From contig UCCS01000032.1 in assembly GCA_900470965.1 (NCBI GenBank), forward strand, positions 1 through 32,016: a DNA stretch of 32,016 nucleotides, written 5' to 3'. The position numbers were made by a program, and so were the translations under genes. The notes under the pieces were generated by a model that saw nothing but the letters and a program-made list of their open reading frames with translations, was not told the DNA's origin and searched no databases. The stretch comes from Hyphomicrobiales bacterium (GTDB lineage Bacteria; Pseudomonadota; Alphaproteobacteria; Rhizobiales; Rhizobiaceae). Within the stretch, counting starts at the first letter, position 1. Each line of letters opens with the position of its first letter. This document shows positions 8,081-16,148 of this stretch, in pieces.

Positions 8081-9183
8081 TGCGCCCCTGGCACACCCTG
8101 CTTTGCCTCGCTTTGACCGGCCTTGCCACATCGGCTGCCGCCCAGAGCGCCGCACCACCCGCTTCGGGCCTCAACGAGGATGCTGTGCCTTCAGTCATGC
8201 AGCGCGCTGTCGACGAGGTCATCCGCCCCGGCTATCGCAATATGCAGCAATCATCCGCGCGCCTGACGACGGCCATGAACGATCTCTGCGCCTCCGGGAC
8301 GCAGCAGACGCTCGACCGCGCCAAGTCAGCATTCGACGATGTGATCCGTTACTGGTCGACGATCGAGATCGTGCAGACCGGCCCGGTCATCCAAGACAAT
8401 CTCTTCGAACACATCCTCTTCTATCCCGATCGCAAGGGCGTCGGCCTCAAGCAGGTTCAGGCGCTGATCGCCAAGGCCGATCCGAAGGACGCGACCGTCG
8501 ATGCCATTGCCGGCAAGAGTGTGGCGCTGCAGGGCCTGACCGCACTCGAATATGTGCTATATGGCAACGGCTCCGACGACCTCATCAAGCAGAAGGGCGG
8601 CTTCCGCTGCCTCTACGGCCAGGCCGTCGCCGGTAATATCCAGCGCGAGGCTGGCGAGGTGGTCGCCGCCTGGGAGAAGCCTGACGGTGTGCAGGCGAGC
8701 TGGAAACATCCCGGCCCGCAGAGCGACGATTTCATGGACAACAAGGAAGCCGTCACCGCGCTGCTCGGCATCCTTGTCCACGGCGCCGAGAATGTCCGCG
8801 ACCAGCGGCTGGAGCAGTTCTACAAGGGCAAGGATTCGCCCGCTCGCCCGCGCATGGCGATCTACTGGCGTTCGAAGAACACTTGGAAATCGATGGCCGC
8901 CAATCTCGAGGGTATCCGTACGCTCTGGCAGAAGGCCGGCATGGCCGAACTGCTGCCGCCGGAGAAGAAGGCGGTTGCCGATTCAATCGACACCAAGCTG
9001 AAGACGATCATCGACAGCGTCTCGAAGCTGAACCCGGATATCGAAGTCGCGGTCAGCGATGCGGAGAAGGCCAAGCTCGATACGCTGCTGACCGAAAGCC
9101 GCGATCTCATCACCACGATCAGCGATCAGTATGGAGCGGCAATCGGCCTTTCGGCCGGCTTCTCCTTCTCGGACGGAGACTGA
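8080..9183 (+). CDS. Second imelysin family protein, lacking the metal-site histidine
   Basis: A 367-residue exported imelysin-like protein with a signal peptide ending at about A-A-A-Q (residue 22). At the place of the G-x-H-x-x-E signature it has G-L-T-A-L-E (Thr154, Glu157), so the His is replaced by Thr; LEYVLYG follows as in other members of the group that sits beside di-heme oxidoreductases. It therefore may differ in metal binding from the first imelysin protein. ATG 8080 overlaps the previous stop by one base; the TTG at 8077 is an unlikely start. It ends four bases before the DUF1513 gene, so these genes form one transcription unit. Confidence 0.88.
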   Translation: MRPWHTLLCLALTGLATSAAAQSAAPPASGLNEDAVPSVMQRAVDEVIRPGYRNMQQSSARLTTAMNDLCASGTQQTLDRAKSAFDDVIRYWSTIEIVQTGPVIQDNLFEHILFYPDRKGVGLKQVQALIAKADPKDATVDAIAGKSVALQGLTALEYVLYGNGSDDLIKQKGGFRCLYGQAVAGNIQREAGEVVAAWEKPDGVQASWKHPGPQSDDFMDNKEAVTALLGILVHGAENVRDQRLEQFYKGKDSPARPRMAIYWRSKNTWKSMAANLEGIRTLWQKAGMAELLPPEKKAVADSIDTKLKTIIDSVSKLNPDIEVAVSDAEKAKLDTLLTESRDLITTISDQYGAAIGLSAGFSFSDGD

Positions 9184-9187
9184 GCCG

Positions 9188-10288
9188 ATGTGGCGCAGCG
9201 CCGCCATCGACCGTCGTGGCTTCATCAAGGCCGCCGGTATCGGCTTTCTGGCTGCGCTGAAACCTGAAGCGCTGCTGGCGCTCACCCGAGCCGATGCTGT
9301 GTACGCCTCCGGTATCCGCGCCGCCAACGGCTCCTTTGCCGTGGCGACGATCACCGAGCGCGGGGAGATCGTCGATCAGGTGCCGCTGCCCGCCCGCGCC
9401 CATGGTATGGCCCATAGCAGCGCAACCGGGCGCACCGTCGCCTTCGCCCGCCGGCCGGGCACGTTCGCGATGATCTTCGATCCCTGGAACAAGGGCGAAC
9501 CTATCGTCATCACGTCGCTGGAGGGCCGGCATTTCTACGGCCACGGCGCTTTTTCCCCGGATGGCCGGCTGCTCTATGCCAGCGAGAACGACTTCGACAA
9601 TGGTAGGGGCATGATCGGCCTCTATGATGCGACGAACCGCTTTGTCCGTATCGGCGAATATGAGACCTATGGTGTCGGCCCGCATGACATGACGGTTTCC
9701 GATGACGGCCGCATGCTTGTTGTTGCCAATGGCGGCATCGAGACACATCCGGATTTCGGCCGCACCAAGCTCAATCTCGGCAATATGCAGCCTTCGCTGG
9801 CGCTCATCGATGCGGCGACCGGCGCGCTGATCGAAAAACATACGCTGCCGCCGCAATGGTCGTCCGTCTCGACACGCCATGTCGATGTTGATGCCGGTGG
9901 CCGCATCTGGTTCGCCTGCCAATATGAAGGCCACCGCAAGGACCTGCCGCCGCTCGTCGGCCATTTCGCCAAGGGCGAAGATCTTGTTTTCATCGACTTG
10001 CCCGCGGAGACGACGCGACGACTTGCCAATTATGTCGGAGCGATCGCAGTCAACCGAAAGGAAGGTCTGGTCGGCGTCACCTCGCCGATCGGCGGCGCGT
10101 CCGTCACCATCGATGCGAAAACGGGCAAGGTGCTGCGTGAGGACAGCGTTCGCGATGCCGCAGGCATTGCGCCTGCTCCCGGCGGCTTTGCCGTTTCCTC
10201 CTATGATGGCGATTTCCTGTCGGCTCATAACGATGTCGCCTGGGATCAGCATATCGTGCGGATCGCTCAGCCGGCGCTGGTGCGGTAG
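9188..10288 (+). CDS. DUF1513 protein, Tat-exported beta-propeller-like
   Basis: A 366-residue protein of unknown function, DUF1513. The N-terminus has a twin-arginine signal (D-R-R-G-F-I-K followed by a hydrophobic stretch), so it is probably exported folded, in keeping with a cofactor or preassembled fold. The body has repeated G-H-G-x-F-S-x-D-G-R-L-L-Y and VGPHDMTVSDDGRMLVVANGG blades resembling a seven-bladed propeller. It is regularly found with imelysin and DUF1111 genes. ATG 9188 is four bases after the preceding stop; in-frame codons back to 9131 are within the upstream gene. Its last 22 bases overlap the convergent DUF2252 gene. Confidence 0.88.
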   Translation: MWRSAAIDRRGFIKAAGIGFLAALKPEALLALTRADAVYASGIRAANGSFAVATITERGEIVDQVPLPARAHGMAHSSATGRTVAFARRPGTFAMIFDPWNKGEPIVITSLEGRHFYGHGAFSPDGRLLYASENDFDNGRGMIGLYDATNRFVRIGEYETYGVGPHDMTVSDDGRMLVVANGGIETHPDFGRTKLNLGNMQPSLALIDAATGALIEKHTLPPQWSSVSTRHVDVDAGGRIWFACQYEGHRKDLPPLVGHFAKGEDLVFIDLPAETTRRLANYVGAIAVNRKEGLVGVTSPIGGASVTIDAKTGKVLREDSVRDAAGIAPAPGGFAVSSYDGDFLSAHNDVAWDQHIVRIAQPALVR

Positions 10289-11349
10289 TCTTTCCATTCC
10301 TTTTCAGTGAATTCGGCGGCTGCCCGCGCCGCCTCGTAGAGCCAATCCTCGTCACGGGAGCGCAGGTCATTGCGAATTGCCGCAACACTTGCCGCGTCAT
10401 CTAAATGGCAGTTGGCGATCTCGAAGCCCATCAGTTCCAGCATGGCGCCGTCCAGGAGCGTCTTCGCATCGTTCTCGATCTCGATCTTGCGGCTGTTCGG
10501 AGAAAGCCGGCGAACGAGAATACGGCCCGACACCGCGAAATGAGGATCTGGGCTGCGCATCCGCCCGGCGGCGATGACACCGGTTCTGATGACGCGATCT
10601 CCTGATCTTGCCAGCGACCAGGCCGAGGGCACAAGCGCCTTGGCTTCACGCAGCACGGCCCCACCGCGCCACTCCTTCACATAGGCGACGAAACGTGGCC
10701 GCCCGAGGCTGCCCGTTCCCTTCTTCTTCACGGGCAAGGGCGTAAAACTTCCCGCGCCCCTCGGCAGGGCATTCCTCAGCGCATCAACGAAGCGGCCGGG
10801 GGCCGGCTTTTCATCGGGTTTACGCTTGTCCCATTTCTCCCAGAACTCCTTCCGCTCATCTTCCGAAAGCAGCAGCTTGTCGCGCAGCCAGGGATGATCG
10901 CGCTCCAGGATGATGGGATTCGCATGTTCAAGGCCGCGCACATATCCGGCGAGAATGAGCTCGGCGATCGCCCTGCCGGAAACCCCGGCGTCCGGCTGAG
11001 CGAGAATGGCGCTTGCCACCAGCCGCACGAGATCCAGCCCGTAGGGCATGATCGCTGCATCGTCGAAATCATTGGCGCCCCACACTAGCCGCCCCTCGAT
11101 ATCCCGCCAGGTGCCGAAGTTCTCCAGATGCGTATCGCCGATCGACAGCACTTGCGGCATGTCCGCAAGCTCCGGCCTGACGTCGTAGATGATCTCCGCC
11201 CAGCGCCAGTAGGTAGCGCGCAAGAAGGAGAATGCCTCCTCGCGCATCTTCCGGTGTTTCTCGTCGATACCCTCCTGTACGAGCTCGCCCTGCAGCTCGT
11301 GTGCCAGCCACGCCTCGTAGTCGCTCATAGATTGAGAAAATCTCTTCAT
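10267..11349 (-). CDS. DUF2252 family protein (kinase-like fold)
   Basis: A 360-residue soluble protein of DUF2252, related to the aminoglycoside phosphotransferase/protein-kinase-like superfamily. The two phosphotransferase-like motifs are visible: G-D-T-H-L-E-N-F-G (71-79), equivalent to the catalytic loop HGDxHxxN, and N-D-F-D-D-A (93-98), equivalent to the metal-binding IDFD. Substrate unknown. ATG 11349 has GAGGGCG about seven bases upstream; ATG 11328 is a weaker alternative. It converges on DUF1513 with a 22-base overlap at the 3' ends. No link to iron metabolism is evident other than position. Confidence 0.85.
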   Translation of the reverse strand: MKRFSQSMSDYEAWLAHELQGELVQEGIDEKHRKMREEAFSFLRATYWRWAEIIYDVRPELADMPQVLSIGDTHLENFGTWRDIEGRLVWGANDFDDAAIMPYGLDLVRLVASAILAQPDAGVSGRAIAELILAGYVRGLEHANPIILERDHPWLRDKLLLSEDERKEFWEKWDKRKPDEKPAPGRFVDALRNALPRGAGSFTPLPVKKKGTGSLGRPRFVAYVKEWRGGAVLREAKALVPSAWSLARSGDRVIRTGVIAAGRMRSPDPHFAVSGRILVRRLSPNSRKIEIENDAKTLLDGAMLELMGFEIANCHLDDAASVAAIRNDLRSRDEDWLYEAARAAAEFTEKEWKDYRTSAG

Positions 11350-11435
11350 CGGCTCGCCCTCAGGTTTGATTGATCATAATCCTGCGGAGCCTTATTCAGA
11401 AGAGGTTTTAGGATGATCCCAAGACGGATGCGACA

Positions 11436-11460
11436 CGGTTCACCATGCTAAGATGAACCG
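11436..11460 (-). terminator. Candidate hairpin downstream of the aldo/keto reductase gene
   Basis: CGGTTCA - 11 bases - TGAACCG is a perfect 7-bp inverted repeat 15 bases beyond the stop of the leftward aldo/keto reductase gene. It lacks a T-tract, and the loop is long, so it is only a possible terminator. Confidence 0.3.
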
Positions 11461-11475
11461 CGCCGATCAATGTGA

Positions 11476-12483
11476 TCATACGGGAAGCGGAGCTTCGGCG
11501 TTTACGAGATCCGCCTTGCGAAGCTCTCGCCAGAAATCACCTGGGACCACCTCGTCGAGTGCGGCCCGATCCTCCGCTATGCGGTTCGGTTTGCTTGCGC
11601 CGGGGATGACGGCGGCGACTGCAGGATTGGCGAGCGAGAATTGCAGCCCCGCCGCTTTCATGCTGATGCCGTAACGATCGGCGATTGACTTGATACGCGC
11701 GACCTTGTCGAGGATCGCCGGTGTGGCGGGCGCATATTCGAAGTTCGGACCGCCGACCAAAGCGCCGGAACTGTAGGGGCCGCCGACGACGATGCCGAGA
11801 CCACGTTCGGCAACCATCGGCATCACGCGCTGCAACGCCCGCTCATGATCAAGCAGCGTGTAGCGGCCGGCCAGCAGAAAACCATCCGGCCGCGGTTCTT
11901 GCAGGGCCAGCAGCAGTTCGATCGGTTCCACGCGATTGACGCCAAGACCCCAGGCCTTGATGACCCCTTCGTCGCGCAGACGATCCAGTGCCTTGAAGGC
12001 GCCCTTGCGTGCGCTTTCGAAGATAGCCAGCCACTCGTCACCGTAAAAATCCTGTGCCACATCGTGGACCCAGGCGATTTCGATATGGTCGGTCTTCAAG
12101 CGTTTCAGGCTGTCCTCGATCGAGCGCAGGGTCGCATCTTCCGAGTAATCGTTGACGATCTTGTTGGGGCGGCCGTATTTGAAGACTTCGCCCTTCTCGC
12201 CGAGATCGCGGGTGCTGACGTCTTCGATCTCATCAAGGATCACACGCCCAACCTTGGTGCTGATCGCATATTGATCCCTGGGCTTACCAACGAGCGCCTC
12301 GCCCATGCGGAGCTCGGCAAGTCCTGCGCCATAGAAGGGCGCGTTGTCGAAATAGCGGATACCATCGTTCCAGGCGGCTTCCACGGTTGCCAGTGCTTCC
12401 TGCTCCGGAATATCACGGAACATGTTGCCAAGCGGAGCGGCGCCGAAGCCGAGCTTGCCCGGGAGAATGTCTTTGAGTGCCAT
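11476..12483 (-). CDS. Aldo/keto reductase
   Basis: A 335-residue NAD(P)H-dependent oxidoreductase with the (beta/alpha)8 AKR fold. The catalytic tetrad is visible as Asp46 (YFDNAPFYG), Tyr51, Lys77 (STKVGR) and His140 (WVHD). The insert after the Lys strand and the overall sequence resemble the D-threo-aldose 1-dehydrogenase/pyridoxal 4-dehydrogenase group, so sugars, pyridoxal or small aldehydes are candidate substrates. It is the last gene of a leftward operon with the ABM monooxygenase (40-base gap) and the DJ-1 protein, which suggests reduction of reactive carbonyls. Confidence 0.92.
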   Translation of the reverse strand: MALKDILPGKLGFGAAPLGNMFRDIPEQEALATVEAAWNDGIRYFDNAPFYGAGLAELRMGEALVGKPRDQYAISTKVGRVILDEIEDVSTRDLGEKGEVFKYGRPNKIVNDYSEDATLRSIEDSLKRLKTDHIEIAWVHDVAQDFYGDEWLAIFESARKGAFKALDRLRDEGVIKAWGLGVNRVEPIELLLALQEPRPDGFLLAGRYTLLDHERALQRVMPMVAERGLGIVVGGPYSSGALVGGPNFEYAPATPAILDKVARIKSIADRYGISMKAAGLQFSLANPAVAAVIPGASKPNRIAEDRAALDEVVPGDFWRELRKADLVNAEAPLPV

Positions 12484-12523
12484 TGTCTAGTCCTCGAGAT
12501 AGTTGTGAACGTTCATCGACCTG

Positions 12524-12820
12524 TCAGGCAATCTGTACGGGATCGAGCACCAGCGCCCTGCGTTCGGCGAGGTCATTGATGACAGCGAAATAATCCCGGA
12601 AATGCGGCGTCTCGCGATGGGCGGCCACGGCGGCGTTGTCCGCGTAAAGCTCATCCAAGATCAAGATGTCAGCATTGGCCTGATCTTGCCAGATATCCCA
12701 GCGCATATTACCGGGTTCTGCCCTGCTGGGGCCGATCATGCCGGCGAGAAGCGCCTTCAATTCATCGGTCTTGCCCGGTCGGGCGGTCAGGATCGCCACG
12801 ATCTTTATGGGATTGGACAT
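12524..12820 (-). CDS. ABM-domain monooxygenase (putative quinol monooxygenase)
   Basis: A 98-residue single-domain protein of the antibiotic biosynthesis monooxygenase (ABM, YgiN-like) family with a ferredoxin-like dimeric fold. Visible signatures: I-V-A-I-L-T-A-R-P-G-K at the first strand, E-P-G-N-M-R-W-D-I at the central strand, ILDELYAD, and A-H-R-E-T-P-H-F. Members oxidise quinols or aromatic substrates without cofactor or act on electrophiles. It lies between the DJ-1-like and aldo/keto reductase genes in the same direction, supporting a shared stress role. Substrate cannot be told. Confidence 0.85.
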   Translation of the reverse strand: MSNPIKIVAILTARPGKTDELKALLAGMIGPSRAEPGNMRWDIWQDQANADILILDELYADNAAVAAHRETPHFRDYFAVINDLAERRALVLDPVQIA

Positions 12821-12891
12821 GATTGCTTTTCCTTCCTCAGATCGGGTTCCCGCGGGATACGGAATGGTCGCACCCCACGGATTTCTTCAGA

Positions 12892-13692
12892 TCATGCCAT
12901 GGCTAGCGAACGTTCGAGCGCTGCCACGAATTTTCCTGCGAGCGCACGGTCCGAGCGCGGATTCTGGCCGGTTATGAGCTCACGGTCTTCAACCACATGC
13001 GGCTCGAAGTCGGTCGCTGTCGTGATGACCTTGCCGCCGGCGGTCTGCAGCGCGTCGACCACGTTGAAATAGAGCTTGGCGTGCAGGATGTAGTCCTCGA
13101 CGACCTTTTCTTCGCTGTTGGAAAAGACGGTCATCCTGTATCCAGCGTATTGCCAGTCTTTGGCCCATTCCGCGGCCTTGGCAGGTACTCCGGCAATCAG
13201 AGCGGCACGGAACTCGCGGGCATGCGGCATCGCGGCTGCGACAGCTATCGGGCCGTGGCAGAGAAGTGCGGTCGGCTTGGAGCGCTCATGGAAATGGCGC
13301 AGGACTTCACCCATATCCGGATCCTGCATCAGATCGACTACCGGCGCCTGACCGCCCGGCACGAAGACACCGGCGTAATTGTCGAGACCCTCTTCAACGA
13401 TGGAACGCAGCGTGCGAACCTCATTCATGGCAGGGTCATTTGCATAGAAGGTCTTGGCGCGTTCGTAGGCAGCCTCGTCGCCGCCGAAATGATCCGGCGT
13501 GTCCGAGGCCTCGTCGATATGGGGCTTGGTGCCGTCGGGCGTTGCCAGAACGATTTCGTAGCCAGCCTCGACGATTGCCAGTGCCGGCACGACAGTCTCG
13601 TTGAGATACTGGCCGGTGGCTCCCGTGCGGCCGCCCTGGATTTCGATGCGGGTAGCGTTGGAGCCGATCAGAAGTACTTTTGCCTTGCTCAT
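12892..13692 (-). CDS. DJ-1/PfpI family protein (type 1 glutamine amidotransferase-like)
   Basis: A 266-residue DJ-1/PfpI superfamily protein. The nucleophile elbow is L-L-C-H-G-P with Cys145, and G-V-F-V-P-G-G-Q-A-P precedes it at about 108-117, as in the Hsp31/HchA-like and glyoxalase III-like members. It may convert methylglyoxal or related dicarbonyls, or act as a chaperone or deglycase-like protein. I chose ATG 13692 because GGAG lies six bases upstream; ATG 13698 sits directly against that site. First gene of the leftward operon, divergent from a LysR regulator. Confidence 0.87.
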   Translation of the reverse strand: MSKAKVLLIGSNATRIEIQGGRTGATGQYLNETVVPALAIVEAGYEIVLATPDGTKPHIDEASDTPDHFGGDEAAYERAKTFYANDPAMNEVRTLRSIVEEGLDNYAGVFVPGGQAPVVDLMQDPDMGEVLRHFHERSKPTALLCHGPIAVAAAMPHAREFRAALIAGVPAKAAEWAKDWQYAGYRMTVFSNSEEKVVEDYILHAKLYFNVVDALQTAGGKVITTATDFEPHVVEDRELITGQNPRSDRALAGKFVAALERSLAMA

Positions 13693-13774
13693 TGTCATCT
13701 CCGTTTGCCGTGGTTGGCATCCTTTTGGATGGCCTGATCATGCTCCGGGACGACATATTCCAGAAGTTTATTTC

Positions 13775-13809
13775 TATGATATCATATATTCATGTGACAT
13801 TATAAGTCA
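13775..13809. promoter_or_regulatory. Candidate LysR operator between DJ-1 operon and lysR
   Basis: Two dyads lie in the 116-base divergent gap: a perfect 12-bp palindrome TATGATATCATA at 13775-13786, and TGAC-N7-GTCA at 13795-13809, which overlaps the first base of the lysR start codon. LysR proteins typically bind such interrupted dyads in divergent promoters and repress their own gene. The binding protein and mode are inferred. Confidence 0.5.
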
Positions 13810-14717
13810 TGCGATATGACCTCAATCTGCTACCCGTCTTCATCACGCTGATGGAAGAGCGCAGCGTCACCCGCGCCGCCAATCGGCTGGGCATTACGCA
13901 GCCGGCGCTCTCCAATGCATTGGCCCGTCTGCGCGAGATGATGCAGGATCAGCTCTTCATCCGTGAGCGCTACGGCATTCAGCCGACGCCTATGGCGTTG
14001 GAACTGGCGCCAGTCATTGCCGCGGCATTGGCAAAGATCGATGACGCCATCCTCGGCCAACAGGATTTTGATCCAAGGCAGGCCGAGCGGCTGATGACGA
14101 TTGCGCCGAACAGCTATGTGGAGTTCGTGCTGGTGCCGGCGATCGTCGCGCGGCTTCGCGAGGTTGCGCCGGGCATCCGGCTTCGCCTCACGCCCTTCGG
14201 CACCGATCTCGGCGAGACCGGTGTGATGTCCGGCACCACGGCGATGGTGTTCGGCCGCATCATCGATCCGCCTGACAATCTGGTCGTGCAGCATCTGATG
14301 GATGAAGGCCTTGCCTGCGTGGTGCGTGCCGATCACCCTGAGATCGGGGACAGCATTTCCCTAGAGCAATATGAGCACATGCGGCACGTCAACGTACTTC
14401 CGCCCGGGCGGCTGCGCGTCGGCCTGTTTACAGCACTGGAACAACAGGGGATCAAGCGCGAGGTTGCAGTCTCCGTTACCCATTTTCTGGCGGTGCCGGA
14501 AATGATTGCGGTGACGGATTATTGCGCGACACTGCCGAACAGGATCTGCCAGCGTCTCGCCGCAGACCGTCGTCTGAAAGTCCTGCCGACGCCTGTCGAT
14601 CTCGGCACATTCCCGGTCGAGATGGCCTGGCATGTCCGCTACCGCAATGACCCCGCGCATCGCTGGCTGCGGACACTGATCAGCGACATCGTCAAAGAAG
14701 CCCCGGACGCGAAGTAG
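13809..14717 (+). CDS. LysR family transcriptional regulator
   Basis: A 302-residue LysR-type regulator. The N-terminal winged helix-turn-helix spans about 3-62 (L-N-L-L-P-V-F ... SVTRAANRLGITQPALSNALARLR), followed by a linker helix and a two-lobed effector-binding domain; the opening M-R-Y-D-L-N-L and overall pattern are like the NodD/SyrM-type subgroup. No Shine-Dalgarno precedes ATG 13809, so the transcript may be leaderless or the start weak. It is divergent from the DJ-1/ABM/aldo-keto reductase operon and most likely regulates it; the inducer is unknown. Confidence 0.92.
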   Translation: MRYDLNLLPVFITLMEERSVTRAANRLGITQPALSNALARLREMMQDQLFIRERYGIQPTPMALELAPVIAAALAKIDDAILGQQDFDPRQAERLMTIAPNSYVEFVLVPAIVARLREVAPGIRLRLTPFGTDLGETGVMSGTTAMVFGRIIDPPDNLVVQHLMDEGLACVVRADHPEIGDSISLEQYEHMRHVNVLPPGRLRVGLFTALEQQGIKREVAVSVTHFLAVPEMIAVTDYCATLPNRICQRLAADRRLKVLPTPVDLGTFPVEMAWHVRYRNDPAHRWLRTLISDIVKEAPDAK

Positions 14718-14870
14718 TCGGGACGAATAATTCCTTATTCCCGCAAGCAACACAGCTCGGCGCCGCGTGATCGAAAACTTGTATCGAAAGACAAAACCTT
14801 CGTCAGCCGGATTGAAACCTTGTCGAATCCAGCCGGCCATGCCACTTTCGCGATCGCAAGAGGGACCATG

Positions 14871-15320
14871 ATGAACGACACCGACAGGGGCGATTTCCGC
14901 GAGCGGATCAGCCAGAGTTTTTCCCGCCAGGCGGCCATGCACACCATCGGCGCGGAGTTGACGCGTGTTGAGCACGGCATGGTGGAAATCGAGCTTCCCT
15001 TCGACGTCAAACTGACACAGCAGCACGGCATTTTGCACGCGGGCATCATTTCCGCAGCGCTCGATTCGGCCTGCGGTTTTGCGGCCTATAGTGTCATCGA
15101 TGCCGAAGCCTCGATCCTCACGATCGAGTTCAAGGTCAACCTCATGTCGCCGGGGCGCGGCGAACGCTTCCTCTTCAGAGGCGAGATCACCAAGCCCGGC
15201 TCCAACATCATCGTCGCCGATGGGCGAGGTTATGCGATCAGCGACGGGCCTGCCAAGCTCATCGCGTCCATGACCGGGACGATGATGGTCATTCGCGGAA
15301 GAGAGGGAATTACGGGATGA
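14871..15320 (+). CDS. PaaI family hotdog-fold thioesterase
   Basis: A 149-residue single hotdog-domain protein of the PaaI/YbgC-like acyl-CoA thioesterase type. The active-site segment reads Q-Q-H-G-I-L-H-A-G (His52, Gly53, His56), followed by Asp65 in the long helix, matching the H-G-G and acidic residue positions of the family. Substrates are probably aryl- or acyl-CoA esters. ATG 14871 lies seven bases after GAGG (AAGAGGG); ATG 14868 and TTG 14820 are possible but less well spaced. The last four bases overlap the next gene (ATGA), so the two are translationally coupled. Confidence 0.88.
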   Translation: MNDTDRGDFRERISQSFSRQAAMHTIGAELTRVEHGMVEIELPFDVKLTQQHGILHAGIISAALDSACGFAAYSVIDAEASILTIEFKVNLMSPGRGERFLFRGEITKPGSNIIVADGRGYAISDGPAKLIASMTGTMMVIRGREGITG

Positions 15321-15955
15321 AATTCGAACTGAAGTCGGTCGCAGGCAAGTCCATCCTGTTCGTCATGGCCGCGGAGGCCGAATATGGCCCGTTCCTGCGC
15401 TCGCGCATCGAGCCGCTGATGACCGGCGTCGGCCCGGTCGAGGCGGCAATCGCGATCACCAAGTCGCTCTCCCGTCTCGATGCATCAGACGACCTGCCCG
15501 ATCTCGTGGTTTCGCTCGGCTCGGCCGGTTCGGCACGCCTGCAGCAGACCGAAGTCTATCAGGTCACCTCCGTTTCCTACCGTGACATGGATGCCTCGCC
15601 GCTCGGCTTCGAAAAGGGCAAGACCCCCTTCCTCGACCTGCCAGCGGACCTCGACCTGCCGCTGCGCATTCCCGGCATTCCCGAAGCCACCCTTTCGACC
15701 GGAGGCAATGTCGTTTCCGGTGCCGCTTATGCAAATATCGCAGCCGACATGGTCGACATGGAAACCTATGCGGTGCTGCGCGCCTGCCAAGGCTACAAAC
15801 TGCCGCTGATTGGCCTTCGCGGCATTTCCGACGGTGCGGTCGAGCTGCAGCATATTTCCGGCTGGACCGAATATCTGCATATCGTCGACCGCAAGCTTTC
15901 CTATGCCGTGGACAGCCTTTTCACCGCCCTGGAGGACGGCGTTTTCTGGTTCTAA
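15317..15955 (+). CDS. 5'-methylthioadenosine/S-adenosylhomocysteine nucleosidase-like protein
   Basis: A 212-residue member of the nucleoside phosphorylase/MTAN (PNP/UDP) superfamily. Visible signatures are the early acidic residue in A-A-E-A-E-Y-G (Glu20-22), a T-G-V-G-P-V-E-A loop, S-L-G-S-A-G-S-A, V-D-M-E-T-Y-A-V and R-G-I-S-D-G-A, corresponding to the substrate-binding Met-Glu and catalytic Asp of MtnN. It should hydrolyse MTA and/or SAH to adenine and a thio-sugar. The exact substrate is not certain, as rhizobial members are shorter than E. coli MtnN. ATGA overlap with the thioesterase; the stop codon TAA abuts the repeat element. Confidence 0.85.
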   Translation: MKFELKSVAGKSILFVMAAEAEYGPFLRSRIEPLMTGVGPVEAAIAITKSLSRLDASDDLPDLVVSLGSAGSARLQQTEVYQVTSVSYRDMDASPLGFEKGKTPFLDLPADLDLPLRIPGIPEATLSTGGNVVSGAAYANIAADMVDMETYAVLRACQGYKLPLIGLRGISDGAVELQHISGWTEYLHIVDRKLSYAVDSLFTALEDGVFWF

Positions 15956-16057
15956 AGCATGTCGCGCAAAAGTGTGTAGCGGTTTTGCGACAACGACATG
16001 CGAAAACAAAAGCCTGAAGCATGACAGCGAATCTGAAAGATCGCGACACACTTCAGG
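15956..16057. repeat. Rhizobial two-hairpin intergenic repeat element
   Basis: The stretch right after the nucleosidase stop has two nested stems. The first is GCATGTCG (15957-15964) with CGACATGC (15994-16001), and inside it CGCAAAA (15965-15971) with TTTTGCG (15983-15989). The second hairpin has CCTGAAG (16013-16019) pairing with CTTCAGG (16051-16057). This composition, starting within a few bases of a TAA stop, is one I recognise from many Rhizobium/Agrobacterium intergenic regions. Only one copy is present here, so repetition is from memory, not from this window. It could terminate transcription or protect the mRNA 3' end. Confidence 0.65.
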
Positions 16058-16148
16058 AGCTGAAAACAGGGACAATCGGGACAATAAAACCCGGCTGCGG
16101 CCGAATTCCCGCATTGCAAGAAGAGGCGCTTTTCATTAAAGGCTCGCC

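Noticed and set aside
9119..10297. 392-codon open frame on the minus strand opposite DUF1513
   Set aside because: It mirrors the DUF1513 gene and shows no family motif or ribosome site.
16061..16148. Purine riboswitch upstream of guaA
   Set aside because: The leader is short and partly occupied by the repeat element; no purine riboswitch core or multi-stem arrangement is visible.
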